A stretch of DNA of 34,616 nt from positions 1 through 34,616 of the forward strand of contig JAUIAS010000033.1 of NCBI GenBank assembly GCA_030425395.1, given 5' to 3'. The notes beneath the pieces are model-generated. The model saw nothing but the letters and a program-made list of their open reading frames with translations, searched no databases and was not told where the DNA came from. Source of the stretch: Alphaproteobacteria bacterium. GTDB lineage: Bacteria > Pseudomonadota > Alphaproteobacteria > Rhodobacterales > Rhodobacteraceae. Position numbers and translations under genes: made by a program. Shown piece after piece: positions 12,819-21,756 of the stretch. Each line of letters opens with the position of its first letter. Position 1 is the first letter of the stretch.

Positions 12819-15621
12819 CGCCGCTTTCCTCTTTGTCCTGTCCAATGGCCGCATCGACCAACGCCGCTGAGCGCAGGTAGGCCGCCTCAAGCCGTTCGGC
12901 AAGCTCGGACGCGGTTTCGACATTGGCGGCCCGGCACAGCATGTCCGTTGCGGCCTCGCCCAGATCGCCGAGCTGCGGCGTCTGCGGTGACAGCAATCGC
13001 GAGGCCGTCTGGATGGAATGAAACATCGCATAAAACCGCTCCAATGTGCGCGCCGCTCCGGGCTTTAACAGCCCACGCGCCACGGCACCCGCCAATCCCG
13101 CCGGCACATCCCGCGACACCTGCCCCGCCAGCAAGGCCCCGGCCTGAGCCAGCAATTCGATGTCCATCATCCGGCCCCGACCGGTCTTTGCATCCAGAAT
13201 ACCGGCAGAATGTTTGGCTTGTGCGACGCGGCGGCGCATATCGCGCACCTCAGACAGAACCGCCGCCGTTTCGCGGGGCTGGCCAATCAGCTCACTGCGA
13301 AAGGTCTCGATGTCTGCGGCCAGCGCGCCATTCCCGGTCACCACCCGCGCGCGGGTCAGTGCCAGATGTTCCCAAACCCACGCTTCATTGAGTTGATAAT
13401 CCCGAAAGCTCTTGAGGCTGGTTGCGACGGGCCCCTGATTGCCGGATGGGCGCAAACGCATGTCCACCTCGTAAAGGCGACCCTCAGCCATTGGCGCGGT
13501 GATCGCGGTGATCATCGCCTGCGTCAGACGCGCATAGTATTGCCGCGACGCCAGCGGGCGGCGACCGTCGGACATTTCCACGTCCTGCGGATCATAGATC
13601 ACGATCATATCCAGATCAGATTGCGCCGAAAGCTGCCCCGCTCCCAGCGACCCCATCCCGACAATGACAGCCCCGCGCCCCGGCGGCGGGCCGTGACGGC
13701 GGGAAAACTGATCCACCACAACGGGCCAGAGCGCCGCCAATACGGCATCTGCCAGATCGGTATAGTGCTGTCCCGCAGTGGCCCCGTCCACGAGCCCGCG
13801 CAAGTGATGCACACCGATGCGGAAATGCCAGTCCTTGGCCCAGCGGCGGGCGGCATCCAATTGACGTTCGTAATCCTCCTCGCCTTCAAGGCGGGCGGTC
13901 AATTGCGCGGTCAACACCGCGTGTCCCGGCCAGTCGGCAAAGAAATCTCCGCCGATCACCGCATCAAGAACCGAGGAATTGCGCCCCAGATAGGCCGCAA
14001 GCGCCGAAGAGGTGCCGACGATGTCAATCAACAGGTCAATCAATTGCGGATTGGCCTGAAACAGCGAAAACAGCTGAACCCCCGCAGGCAGGCCCGCAAG
14101 AAACGAATCCAGCGCTGAAAGGGCTTCTTCCGGCTTTGCGCTTTTGGCCAGACATTCGGCGATCTGGGGGCGCAGGCGCTCGAATATCTGCAAAGCGCGC
14201 GGCGACCGGAGCGCTGGATAGGTCTGCCACCTTTCGAGCATCTCAGCGGGGATTTCCACGGCATCCTCGTTGGCAGGACGCGCAGGCCGCGATCCGGCGG
14301 CAAAAAAACCTTCGGTCAATTCGTGCACCTCTTCGAGGCGCTTGCGAACCTCGGCCTGAAGCGTTTCGGCATCGGTCCCCATGAGACAAGCGATGCGGTC
14401 GATGCCTTCGGCGCTGGCGGGCATCTTGTGAGTCTGTGCATCGTGGATCATCTGAATACGGTGCTCTACCTCGCGGTGCGCACGATAGTGACAGGTCAGG
14501 CTTTGGGCCACATCGTCCGGCACCCACCCCTTGGCGGCGAGCGCCTGCAATCCCTCGACCGTGCCGCGCACCCGCAAATCCGGGTCGCGACCGCCTGCAA
14601 TGATCTGGCGCGTCTGCGTGAAAAACTCGATCTCGCGGATGCCGCCACGCCCCAGTTTCATGTCATGACCCGGCACCGTCATCGGCCCGCCCAGACCCTT
14701 GTGATCGCGAATACGCAGGCGCATGTCATGGGCGTCCTCAATCGCGGCAAAATCCAGATGCCGTCGCCACACAAACGGGCGCAATGTCTCAAGGAACCGT
14801 TCGCCCGCGGCGATATCTCCCGCCGCTGGGCGTGCCTTAATATAAGCGGCACGCTCCCATGTGCGCCCAAGGCTTTCATAATACCGCTCCGCGGCCTCCA
14901 TCGCGATACAAACGGGCGTCACCGCCGGATCAGGGCGCAAGCGGAGATCCGTGCGGAACACATAGCCATCCCCGGTCCGGTCATTGAGCATTGTGCTCAT
15001 CTGGCGGGTCGCCTTCACAAAAGAGGTGCGCGCCTCAAAGTAATCGTCGGGATCGAACCTTTGTTCGTCAAAGAGGCAGATCAGGTCAATGTCCGAGGAA
15101 TAGTTCAGCTCGCCCGCGCCCAACTTGCCCATGGCCAGCACGGTCAACCCGGCTGCCGTGGCCAGATCATCTTGGGTCTGGCCGGGCAGTTTGCCCCGTC
15201 GCAGCAGCGGCGCGATGGCATGACGCAACGCCACATCGCAAGCGGTATCGGCCAAATCGGTTAACAGACCCGTCACCCGCTCAAGCGGCCAGGCGCCCCC
15301 CAGATCGGCCAGCGCCGTCAACAAGGCAAGCCGCGCCTTGGCCTGACGCAATGCCGGCCCCGGTCCCGATGTCGAAATCAACGCCGGATCGCGCAAATCG
15401 GCCAGCACCTGCCGCGCAACACCGTCAGGATCAGCCAGCGCGACCTCCAGCCATTCGGCATGGGACATGATCAGCCCTTTGAGAAACGGGCTGGTGCCCG
15501 CCGCCCCTTCGATCAATGTGGCGATATCCCCCTGCGCCCAACCACAGGCGTGGCGCGCTTCGGCGGCAAGGTCGGGATCATACGGGCGCGGCAAGCGCGA
15601 TAACTGCGATGCAAATGTCAT
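12808..15621 (-). CDS. glnE: Glutamine synthetase adenylyltransferase/deadenylylase
   Basis: This 937-residue protein has the GlnE architecture of two nucleotidyltransferase domains separated by a linker. The N-terminal deadenylylating domain has GAGELNYSSDIDLICLFD near residue 172, and the C-terminal adenylylating domain has GSLGAGQLSAQSDLDMIVIYD near residue 657. Both carry the metal-binding GxS...DxD pattern. The enzyme adds or removes AMP on glutamine synthetase according to PII and glutamine signals. Length fits the family (about 930-980). ATG 15621 is used because the open frame upstream of it is antisense to the ybaK-like gene. Promoters for both divergent genes must lie in the 78 bp between them. 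Confidence 0.95.
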   Translation of the reverse strand: MTFASQLSRLPRPYDPDLAAEARHACGWAQGDIATLIEGAAGTSPFLKGLIMSHAEWLEVALADPDGVARQVLADLRDPALISTSGPGPALRQAKARLALLTALADLGGAWPLERVTGLLTDLADTACDVALRHAIAPLLRRGKLPGQTQDDLATAAGLTVLAMGKLGAGELNYSSDIDLICLFDEQRFDPDDYFEARTSFVKATRQMSTMLNDRTGDGYVFRTDLRLRPDPAVTPVCIAMEAAERYYESLGRTWERAAYIKARPAAGDIAAGERFLETLRPFVWRRHLDFAAIEDAHDMRLRIRDHKGLGGPMTVPGHDMKLGRGGIREIEFFTQTRQIIAGGRDPDLRVRGTVEGLQALAAKGWVPDDVAQSLTCHYRAHREVEHRIQMIHDAQTHKMPASAEGIDRIACLMGTDAETLQAEVRKRLEEVHELTEGFFAAGSRPARPANEDAVEIPAEMLERWQTYPALRSPRALQIFERLRPQIAECLAKSAKPEEALSALDSFLAGLPAGVQLFSLFQANPQLIDLLIDIVGTSSALAAYLGRNSSVLDAVIGGDFFADWPGHAVLTAQLTARLEGEEDYERQLDAARRWAKDWHFRIGVHHLRGLVDGATAGQHYTDLADAVLAALWPVVVDQFSRRHGPPPGRGAVIVGMGSLGAGQLSAQSDLDMIVIYDPQDVEMSDGRRPLASRQYYARLTQAMITAITAPMAEGRLYEVDMRLRPSGNQGPVATSLKSFRDYQLNEAWVWEHLALTRARVVTGNGALAADIETFRSELIGQPRETAAVLSEVRDMRRRVAQAKHSAGILDAKTGRGRMMDIELLAQAGALLAGQVSRDVPAGLAGAVARGLLKPGAARTLERFYAMFHSIQTASRLLSPQTPQLGDLGEAATDMLCRAANVETASELAERLEAAYLRSAALVDAAIGQDKEESGDEG

Positions 15622-15699
15622 GGACGCACGATTGCCCCATCGCGCGACCGCGTCAATCACCCCCTTGATCGCGGTGCCAATCGTCTCCAGAAATACGCC

Positions 15700-16170
15700 A
15701 TGAGCAAAAGCATGAAACGCGTGCGCGCCGCTCTTGATGCGGCGGGCGAACCGATCAACATCACCGAAACGGCCCTTGCCCGAACCGCGCGCGATGCGGC
15801 ACAGGCGGTTGGCTGTGACGTCGACCAGATCGCCAAGTCCATCATCTTTCAGGGCGCGCAAAGCGGCGGGTTGTTCCTGTTTCTGACTGCGGGCGGGCGC
15901 ACGGTTGATCCGGAGCGTGCCGAAGCTCTGGCGGGCGAGCCGCTGAACCGCGCCGACGCCGGTGCCGTGCGCGCGCGCACCGGGTTTGCCATCGGTGGCG
16001 TGTCACCTGTTGGTCATCTCGAAGCCCCGCGCGCCTTTCTGGATGAAATCTTGCTGACCTTTGATACGGTTTGGGCTGCCGCGGGCACACCTCACCATGT
16101 TTTCAGCATCGCCCCGGCGCGGCTTTGCGAAATTTCTTCTGCGCAAGCTGCTGATTTTTCATCACAATAA
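15700..16170 (+). CDS. YbaK/EbsC family aminoacyl-tRNA deacylase
   Basis: This 156-residue single-domain protein has the YbaK/ProX fold seen in free-standing editing proteins that hydrolyse mischarged tRNAs. Supporting stretches are AQAVGCDVDQIAKSIIFQG (substrate-pocket Lys), GFAIGGVSPVGHL (the conserved GGV-P loop) and VWAAAGTPHHVFSI (the GTP/S-H loop near the C-terminus). The exact tRNA substrate (Cys-tRNAPro, Ala-tRNAPro or another) cannot be told. It is divergent from glnE. Confidence 0.88.
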   Translation: MSKSMKRVRAALDAAGEPINITETALARTARDAAQAVGCDVDQIAKSIIFQGAQSGGLFLFLTAGGRTVDPERAEALAGEPLNRADAGAVRARTGFAIGGVSPVGHLEAPRAFLDEILLTFDTVWAAAGTPHHVFSIAPARLCEISSAQAADFSSQ

Positions 16171-16175
16171 CGAAA

Positions 16176-16253
16176 ATGTAAAAAACATTCACATAGACCC
16201 TTGCAAACCGGCATCATTGCTCCGATCTATTGTAATGTGAAAAGGCTTCACAT
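16176..16253. promoter_or_regulatory. Duplicated 19-bp operator around a promoter
   Basis: Site 1 (16176-16194, ATGTAAAAAACATTCACAT) and site 2 (16235-16253, ATGTGAAAAGGCTTCACAT) match at 15 of 19 positions. Site 2 is a perfect inverted repeat with 7-bp arms (ATGTGAA/TTCACAT). Centres are 59 bp apart. A possible promoter lies between them (TTGCAA at 16201, ATCTAT at 16225, 18-bp spacer), so one site is upstream of the -35 and the other overlaps the start region. That arrangement fits repression with possible looping of the DUF2852 gene. The regulator is unknown. Confidence 0.55.
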
Positions 16254-16281
16254 CAACGCAACCCGATCCGGAGTAACCTTA

Positions 16282-16704
16282 ATGACCACGCTTTCAACCG
16301 AACCCGCCACGCTTCAGCACATGGGCTGGTTTTCCAAAGGCGAGGCATGGCTGGACAGCAGGGGCAAAGGCGCATGGATAGCCGCCATGGTTCTTGGCTT
16401 TGTCTTCTTCTGGCCCGTTGGCCTTGCCCTTCTCGCTTACATGATCTGGAGCAAACGCATGTTCTCTTCTTCTTGCCGCAAACAATCCCGCAAACACTTT
16501 GCCAGCAGCGCCCTGCGCGCCTCGCGACCCAGCGGCAACAGCGCGTTTGACGCCTACAAGTCCGACACGCTGCGCCGCCTTGAACAGGAACAGCAGGATT
16601 TCGAAGCGTTCCTCGAACGTCTGCGCGACGCCAAGGACAAAGCCGAATTCGACCAGTTCATGGATGACCGCTCACGCAAGGCTGGCGACGACGCCGCCGC
16701 CTGA
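16282..16704 (+). CDS. DUF2852 membrane protein
   Basis: This 140-residue protein has one strong membrane segment (GAWIAAMVLGFVFFWPVGLALLAYMIWSKRM, about 31-61) after a short N-terminal region, then a Ser/Arg-rich stretch and a charged coiled-coil-like C-terminus (TLRRLEQEQQDFEAFLERLRDAKDKAEFDQFM). This is the DUF2852 layout common in alphaproteobacteria; function is unknown. GGAGTAA lies about 8 bases before ATG 16282. The gene has its own promoter with a double operator and a terminator hairpin after it, so it is probably transcribed alone. Confidence 0.83.
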   Translation: MTTLSTEPATLQHMGWFSKGEAWLDSRGKGAWIAAMVLGFVFFWPVGLALLAYMIWSKRMFSSSCRKQSRKHFASSALRASRPSGNSAFDAYKSDTLRRLEQEQQDFEAFLERLRDAKDKAEFDQFMDDRSRKAGDDAAA

Positions 16705-16718
16705 TCTCCTGACCAACC

Positions 16719-16741
16719 GCGCGACCCCGCAAGGGGCGCGC
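16719..16741 (+). terminator. Hairpin after the DUF2852 gene
   Basis: GCGCGACCCC (16719-16728) pairs with GGGGCGCGC (16733-16741) around a GCAA tetraloop, with one bulged A. It is followed by CTCCTTTC. It sits 15 bp after the stop and ends just before the RDD gene. Confidence 0.55.
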
Positions 16742-16764
16742 CTCCTTTCATGCGGACCCGACCA

Positions 16765-17199
16765 ATGGCCCACCTGCCCGACCCAGACACCCAGCCCGGC
16801 TTTTACGATTCTGTTCCGACCAAGCGCCTGTTGGCGTGGTTGGTTGACACGGTCCTGATTGCGATCGTTTCCCTGATCGTGGTGCCGTTCACCGCGTTTA
16901 CGGGATTGTTCTTCTTTCCCTTCCTCATGTTCGTCACCGGTTTCTTCTATCGCTGGTTCACTCTGGCGGGGGGGTCGGCAACATGGGGCATGCGCCTGAT
17001 GGCAATCGAACTGCGCGGCCCGACCGGTGCCCGCTTTGATGGTGGCACGGCATTCCTGCATACTCTGGGCTATACGGTCAGTTGGGCCTTCCCGCTGCTG
17101 CAATTGGCTTCGGTGGTGATGATGGCCACAGGCGCGCGCGGCCAGGGACTGACAGATATGGTGCTGGGCACGGTTGCGCTCAACCGCCGATCGCTTTAA
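16765..17199 (+). CDS. RDD family membrane protein
   Basis: This protein of 144 residues (from ATG 16765) shows the RDD signature: first helix preceded by [21 protein letters not shown] with Arg and Asp, a second hydrophobic pair [17 protein letters not shown], then [15 protein letters not shown], and a C-terminal helix near [16 protein letters not shown]. It has three to four membrane segments. RDD proteins are poorly characterised, and some act in ion exchange. ATG 16750 is an alternative start 5 codons upstream; neither has a strong ribosome binding site. The bpt gene follows on the same strand after 73 bp. Confidence 0.85.
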   Translation: MAHLPDPDTQPGFYDSVPTKRLLAWLVDTVLIAIVSLIVVPFTAFTGLFFFPFLMFVTGFFYRWFTLAGGSATWGMRLMAIELRGPTGARFDGGTAFLHTLGYTVSWAFPLLQLASVVMMATGARGQGLTDMVLGTVALNRRSL

Positions 17200-17272
17200 C
17201 CGCAGCATCCCAAGGGTCTTGGCCTCCGGCGCGGGCATTGTTATGCTCGCGCCGTTAAGGTCTGAAAGCGGC

Positions 17273-18118
17273 ATGCGACACACACTTCCCATAGCGCCCC
17301 AGTTCTACGTGACGGCCCCCCAGCCCTGCCCCTACCTTGAGGGCCGGATGGAAAGAAAGCTGTTCACCGCCCTGCAAGGGGAAAACGCTGAACAACTCAA
17401 CAACGCGCTGTCCCAACAGGGGTTCCGCCGCTCGCAGAACGTGCTCTATCGGCCATCCTGCTCGGATTGTTCGGCCTGCCTGTCGGCGCGCATCAGGGTC
17501 GCTGATTTTGCGCCCAGCAAAAGCCAGCGTCGCAGTTGGAAACGCAACGCGATCCTCAAGCGCCGCTCGACCTCGCCCTGGGCCACCGAAGACCAATACG
17601 CGCTGTTTCGGGACTATCTCGATGCCCGCCACGCTGACGGCGGCATGGCCGATATGGATGTCTTTGAATTCGCCGCCATGATCGAGGAAACCCCGATCCG
17701 GTCGCGGGTGGTGGAGTATGTGGACACCGCCACATCCGATCTGATCGCCGTGAGCCTGACCGACGTCATCGAAGACGGGCTCAGCATGGTCTACAGCTTC
17801 TACACCCCGGACCGCAGCCGCGACGGTCTGGGCACCTACATGATTCTCGACCACATCGAAATCGCGCGGGAAAACAACCTGCCCTACGTCTATCTGGGCT
17901 ATTGGGTGCCCGGCAGCCCCAAGATGGGCTACAAGGCGCGCTTTTCCGGTCTCGAAGTCTACATCGGCGGCGAATGGCAGCCGATGACTGACCCTGACGC
18001 CTTCGAAAGCGAGCTGCATCCGCTCTCAACCGATCCGATTGCCGAACAGGTGGCCAATATCCACCTGCCCGACCGCAGAGCGACACCGGGATCAAACTCC
18101 GGCTCCAATACCGGCTGA
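17273..18118 (+). CDS. bpt: Aspartate/glutamate leucyltransferase (Bpt/Ate family)
   Basis: This 281-residue aminoacyl-tRNA-protein transferase conjugates an amino acid from tRNA to N-terminal acidic residues, feeding the N-degron (ClpS/ClpAP) pathway in the cytoplasm. Family motifs: [17 protein letters not shown] (about 17-33), [24 protein letters not shown] with the Cys cluster (about 50-73), [23 protein letters not shown] (GNAT-like core), and [22 protein letters not shown]. Bacterial members are described as leucyl (Bpt) or arginyl (Ate) transferases; the donor tRNA is not decided by sequence alone. ATG 17273 fits family starts; an in-frame ATG at 17243 is less likely. Confidence 0.92.
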   Translation: MRHTLPIAPQFYVTAPQPCPYLEGRMERKLFTALQGENAEQLNNALSQQGFRRSQNVLYRPSCSDCSACLSARIRVADFAPSKSQRRSWKRNAILKRRSTSPWATEDQYALFRDYLDARHADGGMADMDVFEFAAMIEETPIRSRVVEYVDTATSDLIAVSLTDVIEDGLSMVYSFYTPDRSRDGLGTYMILDHIEIARENNLPYVYLGYWVPGSPKMGYKARFSGLEVYIGGEWQPMTDPDAFESELHPLSTDPIAEQVANIHLPDRRATPGSNSGSNTG

Positions 18119-18150
18119 CGCCACCCGGCTCCTGTTTCTTTCTCGTTCAA

Positions 18151-18185
18151 AATACCCGCGGGGGTGCGGGGGCAGCCGCCCCCGC
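18151..18185. repeat. GC-rich dispersed hairpin element, copy 1
   Basis: AATACCCGCGGGGGTGC is followed by the stem GCGGGGG (18166-18172) and CCCCCGC (18179-18185). A similar element with the AATAC start and the G-run/C-run hairpin is at 25331-25380. Both lie just after the last gene of a unit. Such elements are common in Rhodobacteraceae and probably act as terminators; this copy would serve bpt. Confidence 0.6.
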
Positions 18186-18238
18186 TCCTGTCCCGACGCG
18201 TCTCGCCCTCTGACTGTTTGCAAACGCGCCGGCAAACA

Positions 18239-18263
18239 GGAAAGGGCCCCGAAGGGCCCTTCC
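18239..18263 (-). terminator. Terminator of the TRAP operon
   Basis: On the minus strand AAGGGCCC, loop TTCG, GGGCCCTT gives an 8-bp stem closed by a stable UUCG tetraloop, then TCCTGTTTG. It lies about 25 bp after the stop of the large subunit gene. The same arms AAGGGCCC/GGGCCCTT occur in the hairpin after the binding-protein gene of this operon. Confidence 0.75.
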
Positions 18264-18286
18264 GCAGCAGTCTCGGGAATGCCGGC

Positions 18287-20641
18287 TCAGCCGCCCAGAA
18301 TATCCGGGATAATGGTCACGATACCGGGGAAGAACCACAAGATCGCAAGACCTATCACCTGGATTCCCACGAACGGAATAATCCCGCGATAGATGTGCCG
18401 CGTGGTGACCGACTTCGGGGCCACCCCACGCAGGTAGAACAGCGCAAACCCGAAAGGTGGGGTCAGGAACGATGTCTGCAAGTTCACCGCGACCATGATG
18501 GTGACCCATTTCGGATCAAAGCTGCCTCCGTAGATCACCGGCCCGACAATCGGGATCACGATGTAGATGATCTCAAGGAAATCCAGAACAAACCCCAGAA
18601 CGAACAGTACCAGCATGACGATCAGGAAAACCTTGAATTCGTTGTCAAAGCTCTGCAGCCACTGCTGAATGTAATGTTCACCACCGAACGAGATCACCAC
18701 AAGGTTCAGGATCTGCGATCCGATCAGGATGGTGAACACCATCGACGTCACCTTGGCCGTTTCGCGCACCACCGGTGTCAGAACGCCATTGGTGAACAGG
18801 ACCCAGCAGCTGAACAGCAACCCGAACAGCGCATAAAGATACGCGCCATAGGCCACGATAAAGGCGATCCAGCTTTCGACCGAGATATCGCCCTGATTTA
18901 CGCGCAGGTCAAAGTTCACCCCCACAAGGATACAGATCACGATGGCCAGTGTGGACCAGATGATTACCTTGGGGCTGCGGTCCAGATCGGTCAGCTTGCG
19001 ATAGGCCGCCAGCATGATGGCCCCGCCCGCACCCAGTGCCGCAGCGGGTGTCGGGTTGGTAATCCCTCCAAGGATCGACCCAAGCACCGCAACAATCAGG
19101 ACCAGAGGCGGGAACACCACCCGGATCAGCTCGTTTCCGGCGCACATCTTGACCCCATGGACCGCCCCATAGATCAACATTGCAAAGGGGAGCGCCAACA
19201 GGATCACCGTCGCGCCCGAGCTGGTATCGGCCGAAACCAGCACGATATCACCCAGCAGCACCAGAACCGCCCCGACGCCCCCGATCAACAACGGGCGCGG
19301 ATCCGACGACGGCGACACGCCGCGCGCCGTGGTCAGCACCAGACCCAGCAGGATGACCAGGATCGTGACACCGGTCCCGATCGGAGCCGCGTCGGCGATC
19401 TTGGCCGCGCGGGCCGCGGCCAATTCGTCCTCGGTCAACCGCTCGGATTGCTGCACACCGCCATCGGCCTCGATCGCGGCTGTCTCGGCGACGGCCGCAT
19501 CCCATGCTTCCTGCCCGTGCAGGTCGATCATCGACGCCTGACACTGTTCGCTGACATTGGTCCGCAGGCTTGCGCCCTCACCAATGTCCGAAAAGCTTGA
19601 CACGGTGATGTTCTGCGATCCGATCAGGCCCGCGCTGGTCAACAGCATCGCCCCCGCAATCATGCCCACCGGCGCACCAAGGAACCAGGTGAATGCTTCT
19701 CCACGGGTGATCGGTTCGGCGTTGGTCGCACCCATTTCCACAGCCGGAGCCTTCGATGGGTTCAGCAACGCATACCCGAATGCGAACAAGGCATACAACA
19801 AGGCCAGCATGATACCGGGCAGCAAGGCCGCCTGAAATAACGTGCCCACCGACAGAACCGCGGGTTCCCCCAGATAGGTGAGCGCATCCGTGCACCCGGC
19901 CGTCTGCGCCCGCGCTTCCTGAGCGCCCGAATACAGATCACCGGCCAGCGTGCCCAGCAGAACGATCACGATCGAGGGCGGGATGATCTGCCCCAGCGTG
20001 CCCGACGCCGCGATCACCCCGGTGGCCAGTTCCGGCGAATAGTTGTTGCGCAACATGGTCGGCAACGCCAGCAAGCCCATCGTCACCACGGTGGCACCCA
20101 CGATACCCGTGGAAGCCGCGAGGAAAGCACCCACCACGACGATGGACACGGCCAGACCGCCGGGCAGTGGGCCAAAGACCCGTGCCATCGTGGTCAGCAG
20201 ATCGTTGGCGATCTTGGAGCGTTCCAGCGTGATGCCCATCAGGACGAACATCAGAACCGCAAGCAGCGTTTCGATGGATTGTCCCGCCAGAACCCGTTCG
20301 TTGATCCGGTTCACGATAAAGGACACGTTGCGGTCCATCGCGTGTTCCCATCCACGCGGGAACACCGGTTCTGCCATCTGCGGCAGTTCGGGGTATCGGA
20401 AGATTGAGATCGTATTGGGGTGGACCCCGCTGTGCACCAGATCCTTATAGGCCTGGCTGCCTGTATCAATCGCCTGGTGGATCAACAGACCGGCGCTGTC
20501 GAGACCGGCAATGATACCGAATGAAATGACACCGGCCCCACCGATGGCGAACGCCACCGGAAAGCCCGAAAGAATGCCCCCGAAGAGACAGATAAACACG
20601 ATGATCAGGCCGATTTCGACGCCGTCAAGACCGAATAGCAT
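18287..20641 (-). CDS. TRAP transporter large membrane subunit (DctM/TakM type), enlarged
   Basis: This inner-membrane protein, with well over twelve hydrophobic segments, is the ion-coupled translocation subunit of a TRAP uptake system. TRAP signatures include FAIGGAGVISF near the N-terminus, GAFLAASTGIVGATVVTMGLLALP (about 171-194), GTLGQIIPPSIVIVLLG (214-230) and FLTPPFGFALFYLRGV near the end. At 784 residues it is much larger than usual DctM (about 430). The extra length comes from a loop at about 55-105 and a long central insertion from about 300, including a hydrophilic stretch at 341-420 and further membrane segments. Such enlarged forms go with TakP-type binding proteins. It is the last gene of the operon, 18 bp after the small subunit. 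Confidence 0.9.
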   Translation of the reverse strand: MLFGLDGVEIGLIIVFICLFGGILSGFPVAFAIGGAGVISFGIIAGLDSAGLLIHQAIDTGSQAYKDLVHSGVHPNTISIFRYPELPQMAEPVFPRGWEHAMDRNVSFIVNRINERVLAGQSIETLLAVLMFVLMGITLERSKIANDLLTTMARVFGPLPGGLAVSIVVVGAFLAASTGIVGATVVTMGLLALPTMLRNNYSPELATGVIAASGTLGQIIPPSIVIVLLGTLAGDLYSGAQEARAQTAGCTDALTYLGEPAVLSVGTLFQAALLPGIMLALLYALFAFGYALLNPSKAPAVEMGATNAEPITRGEAFTWFLGAPVGMIAGAMLLTSAGLIGSQNITVSSFSDIGEGASLRTNVSEQCQASMIDLHGQEAWDAAVAETAAIEADGGVQQSERLTEDELAAARAAKIADAAPIGTGVTILVILLGLVLTTARGVSPSSDPRPLLIGGVGAVLVLLGDIVLVSADTSSGATVILLALPFAMLIYGAVHGVKMCAGNELIRVVFPPLVLIVAVLGSILGGITNPTPAAALGAGGAIMLAAYRKLTDLDRSPKVIIWSTLAIVICILVGVNFDLRVNQGDISVESWIAFIVAYGAYLYALFGLLFSCWVLFTNGVLTPVVRETAKVTSMVFTILIGSQILNLVVISFGGEHYIQQWLQSFDNEFKVFLIVMLVLFVLGFVLDFLEIIYIVIPIVGPVIYGGSFDPKWVTIMVAVNLQTSFLTPPFGFALFYLRGVAPKSVTTRHIYRGIIPFVGIQVIGLAILWFFPGIVTIIPDILGG

Positions 20642-20659
20642 TGGTTTCCGTCCCTTGCC

Positions 20660-21595
20660 TTAGTGAGTGCCTTCGTAGGCTTCTTCGCCCTCGCCCAGCG
20701 TATCGCGGTCGAGGTATTTGCCTTCGCTCTCCGGTCCTTCCTTCCATTCAAGGTAGGACCGCCAGAAGAAGGCCATCGCATGCAGAAAGACCAGACCGGC
20801 GAATGCCACCAGAAGGATCTTGAACAGGAAGTATGCGGTAAAGCCGTTCGGGCTGAACCCGATGGTTTCCACGTTCCAGCGCAACGCACGTGCCTTGAGC
20901 AACAACCGGTCAAGCGTGTCGGACGCCGACGGCTTTGGCACGATCAGAGAGCGCCACAAGAAGAACCAGCCATACATCCAAACCAGAACTGCGCCAGTCA
21001 TCATGAAGAACAGCGATCCGAACATGTCGATCACCCGTTTGGCGCGATGGCCGACGGCGGAATAGATCAGGTCAACCCGCACATGCCCGCCCTGTACAAA
21101 CGCGTAAGTGACGCAGAGCGAAACCACCAACGCATTGTAGAGCTTGAGCTCTTCGGCAAACCACGAAATGTCGAACTGAAGCGGAATGCCGAACCCGATC
21201 GAAATGTCGGGCCGGGTAAAAATCCGCTGCATGAACACGATGATGATCTGTTGCAGAACCATCAAAAGCCCGGCCCAGGCAAACAGCCGTCCGACGCCAT
21301 TGGCCATCGCTTCGAGCCCACGCACACATCCCCACAGGAAGGTATTGCGCCACATGCCGACCGCAGTCAGCACAACGAACGCGGTAAAGACGACAAAGAA
21401 GAACTCAACCGACCCGCCATAATAGACAAATCGCATGATGGCCTGCTTGTCGCTCCAGTCGAGCCAGAGTTGCGGATGGGTCAGCGCATAACCGAAATTG
21501 TAAAACGCCAGCGCGATGTTCTGCAGCACCCAAACGATGCCATTGCCCAGATTGGCTATGGCTTCGCCAAATGTGATCGTTTCCTGGACTGCCAT
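20660..21595 (-). CDS. TRAP transporter small membrane subunit (DctQ/TakQ type)
   Basis: This 311-residue inner-membrane protein has the DctQ core: a four-helix region containing VVSLCVTYAFVQGGHVRVDLIYSAVGHRAKRVIDM (the conserved GGHVRVDL loop, about 177-184), FFMMTGAVLVWMYGWFFLWRSL and a final helix FKILLVAFAGLVFLHAMAFFWRSY. It is longer than most DctQ proteins (about 160-200), because of an N-terminal extension with two extra hydrophobic segments, matching the enlarged large subunit. It supports the large subunit during uptake. The C-terminal tail is acidic (EGPESEGKYLDRDTLGEGEEAYEG). Middle gene of the TRAP operon. Confidence 0.88.
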   Translation of the reverse strand: MAVQETITFGEAIANLGNGIVWVLQNIALAFYNFGYALTHPQLWLDWSDKQAIMRFVYYGGSVEFFFVVFTAFVVLTAVGMWRNTFLWGCVRGLEAMANGVGRLFAWAGLLMVLQQIIIVFMQRIFTRPDISIGFGIPLQFDISWFAEELKLYNALVVSLCVTYAFVQGGHVRVDLIYSAVGHRAKRVIDMFGSLFFMMTGAVLVWMYGWFFLWRSLIVPKPSASDTLDRLLLKARALRWNVETIGFSPNGFTAYFLFKILLVAFAGLVFLHAMAFFWRSYLEWKEGPESEGKYLDRDTLGEGEEAYEGTH

Positions 21596-21707
21596 GGTTC
21601 TCCCTCGTCAGGTTCGGACGGATGGTCCGCCGCGGGCCCTGTCCCGGCCCCGGTGTTACTGTTCCGGTAAGTGTGGCCCCGAATGCTCAGGATCCCTGAT
21701 TTGCCAA

Positions 21708-21733
21708 AAGGGCCCCGTTCGCACAGGGCCCTT
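21708..21733 (-). terminator. Intra-operon hairpin after the binding-protein gene
   Basis: AAGGGCCC (21708-21715) and GGGCCCTT (21726-21733) form a perfect 8-bp stem with a 10-nt loop, followed on the minus strand by TTGG. It lies 24 bp after the stop, in the 161 bp before the membrane-subunit genes. Partial termination or 3' protection here would give more binding protein than membrane subunits. A perfect palindrome GATATCCGGATATC (21736-21749) sits between the stop and the hairpin. Confidence 0.65.
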
Positions 21734-21756
21734 CCGATATCCGGATATCAACGGGA

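Noticed and set aside
18164-19600. Long plus-strand frame (His/Asp/Arg-rich) over the TRAP large subunit
   Set aside because: Antisense of membrane-helix codons; composition is typical of such shadows.
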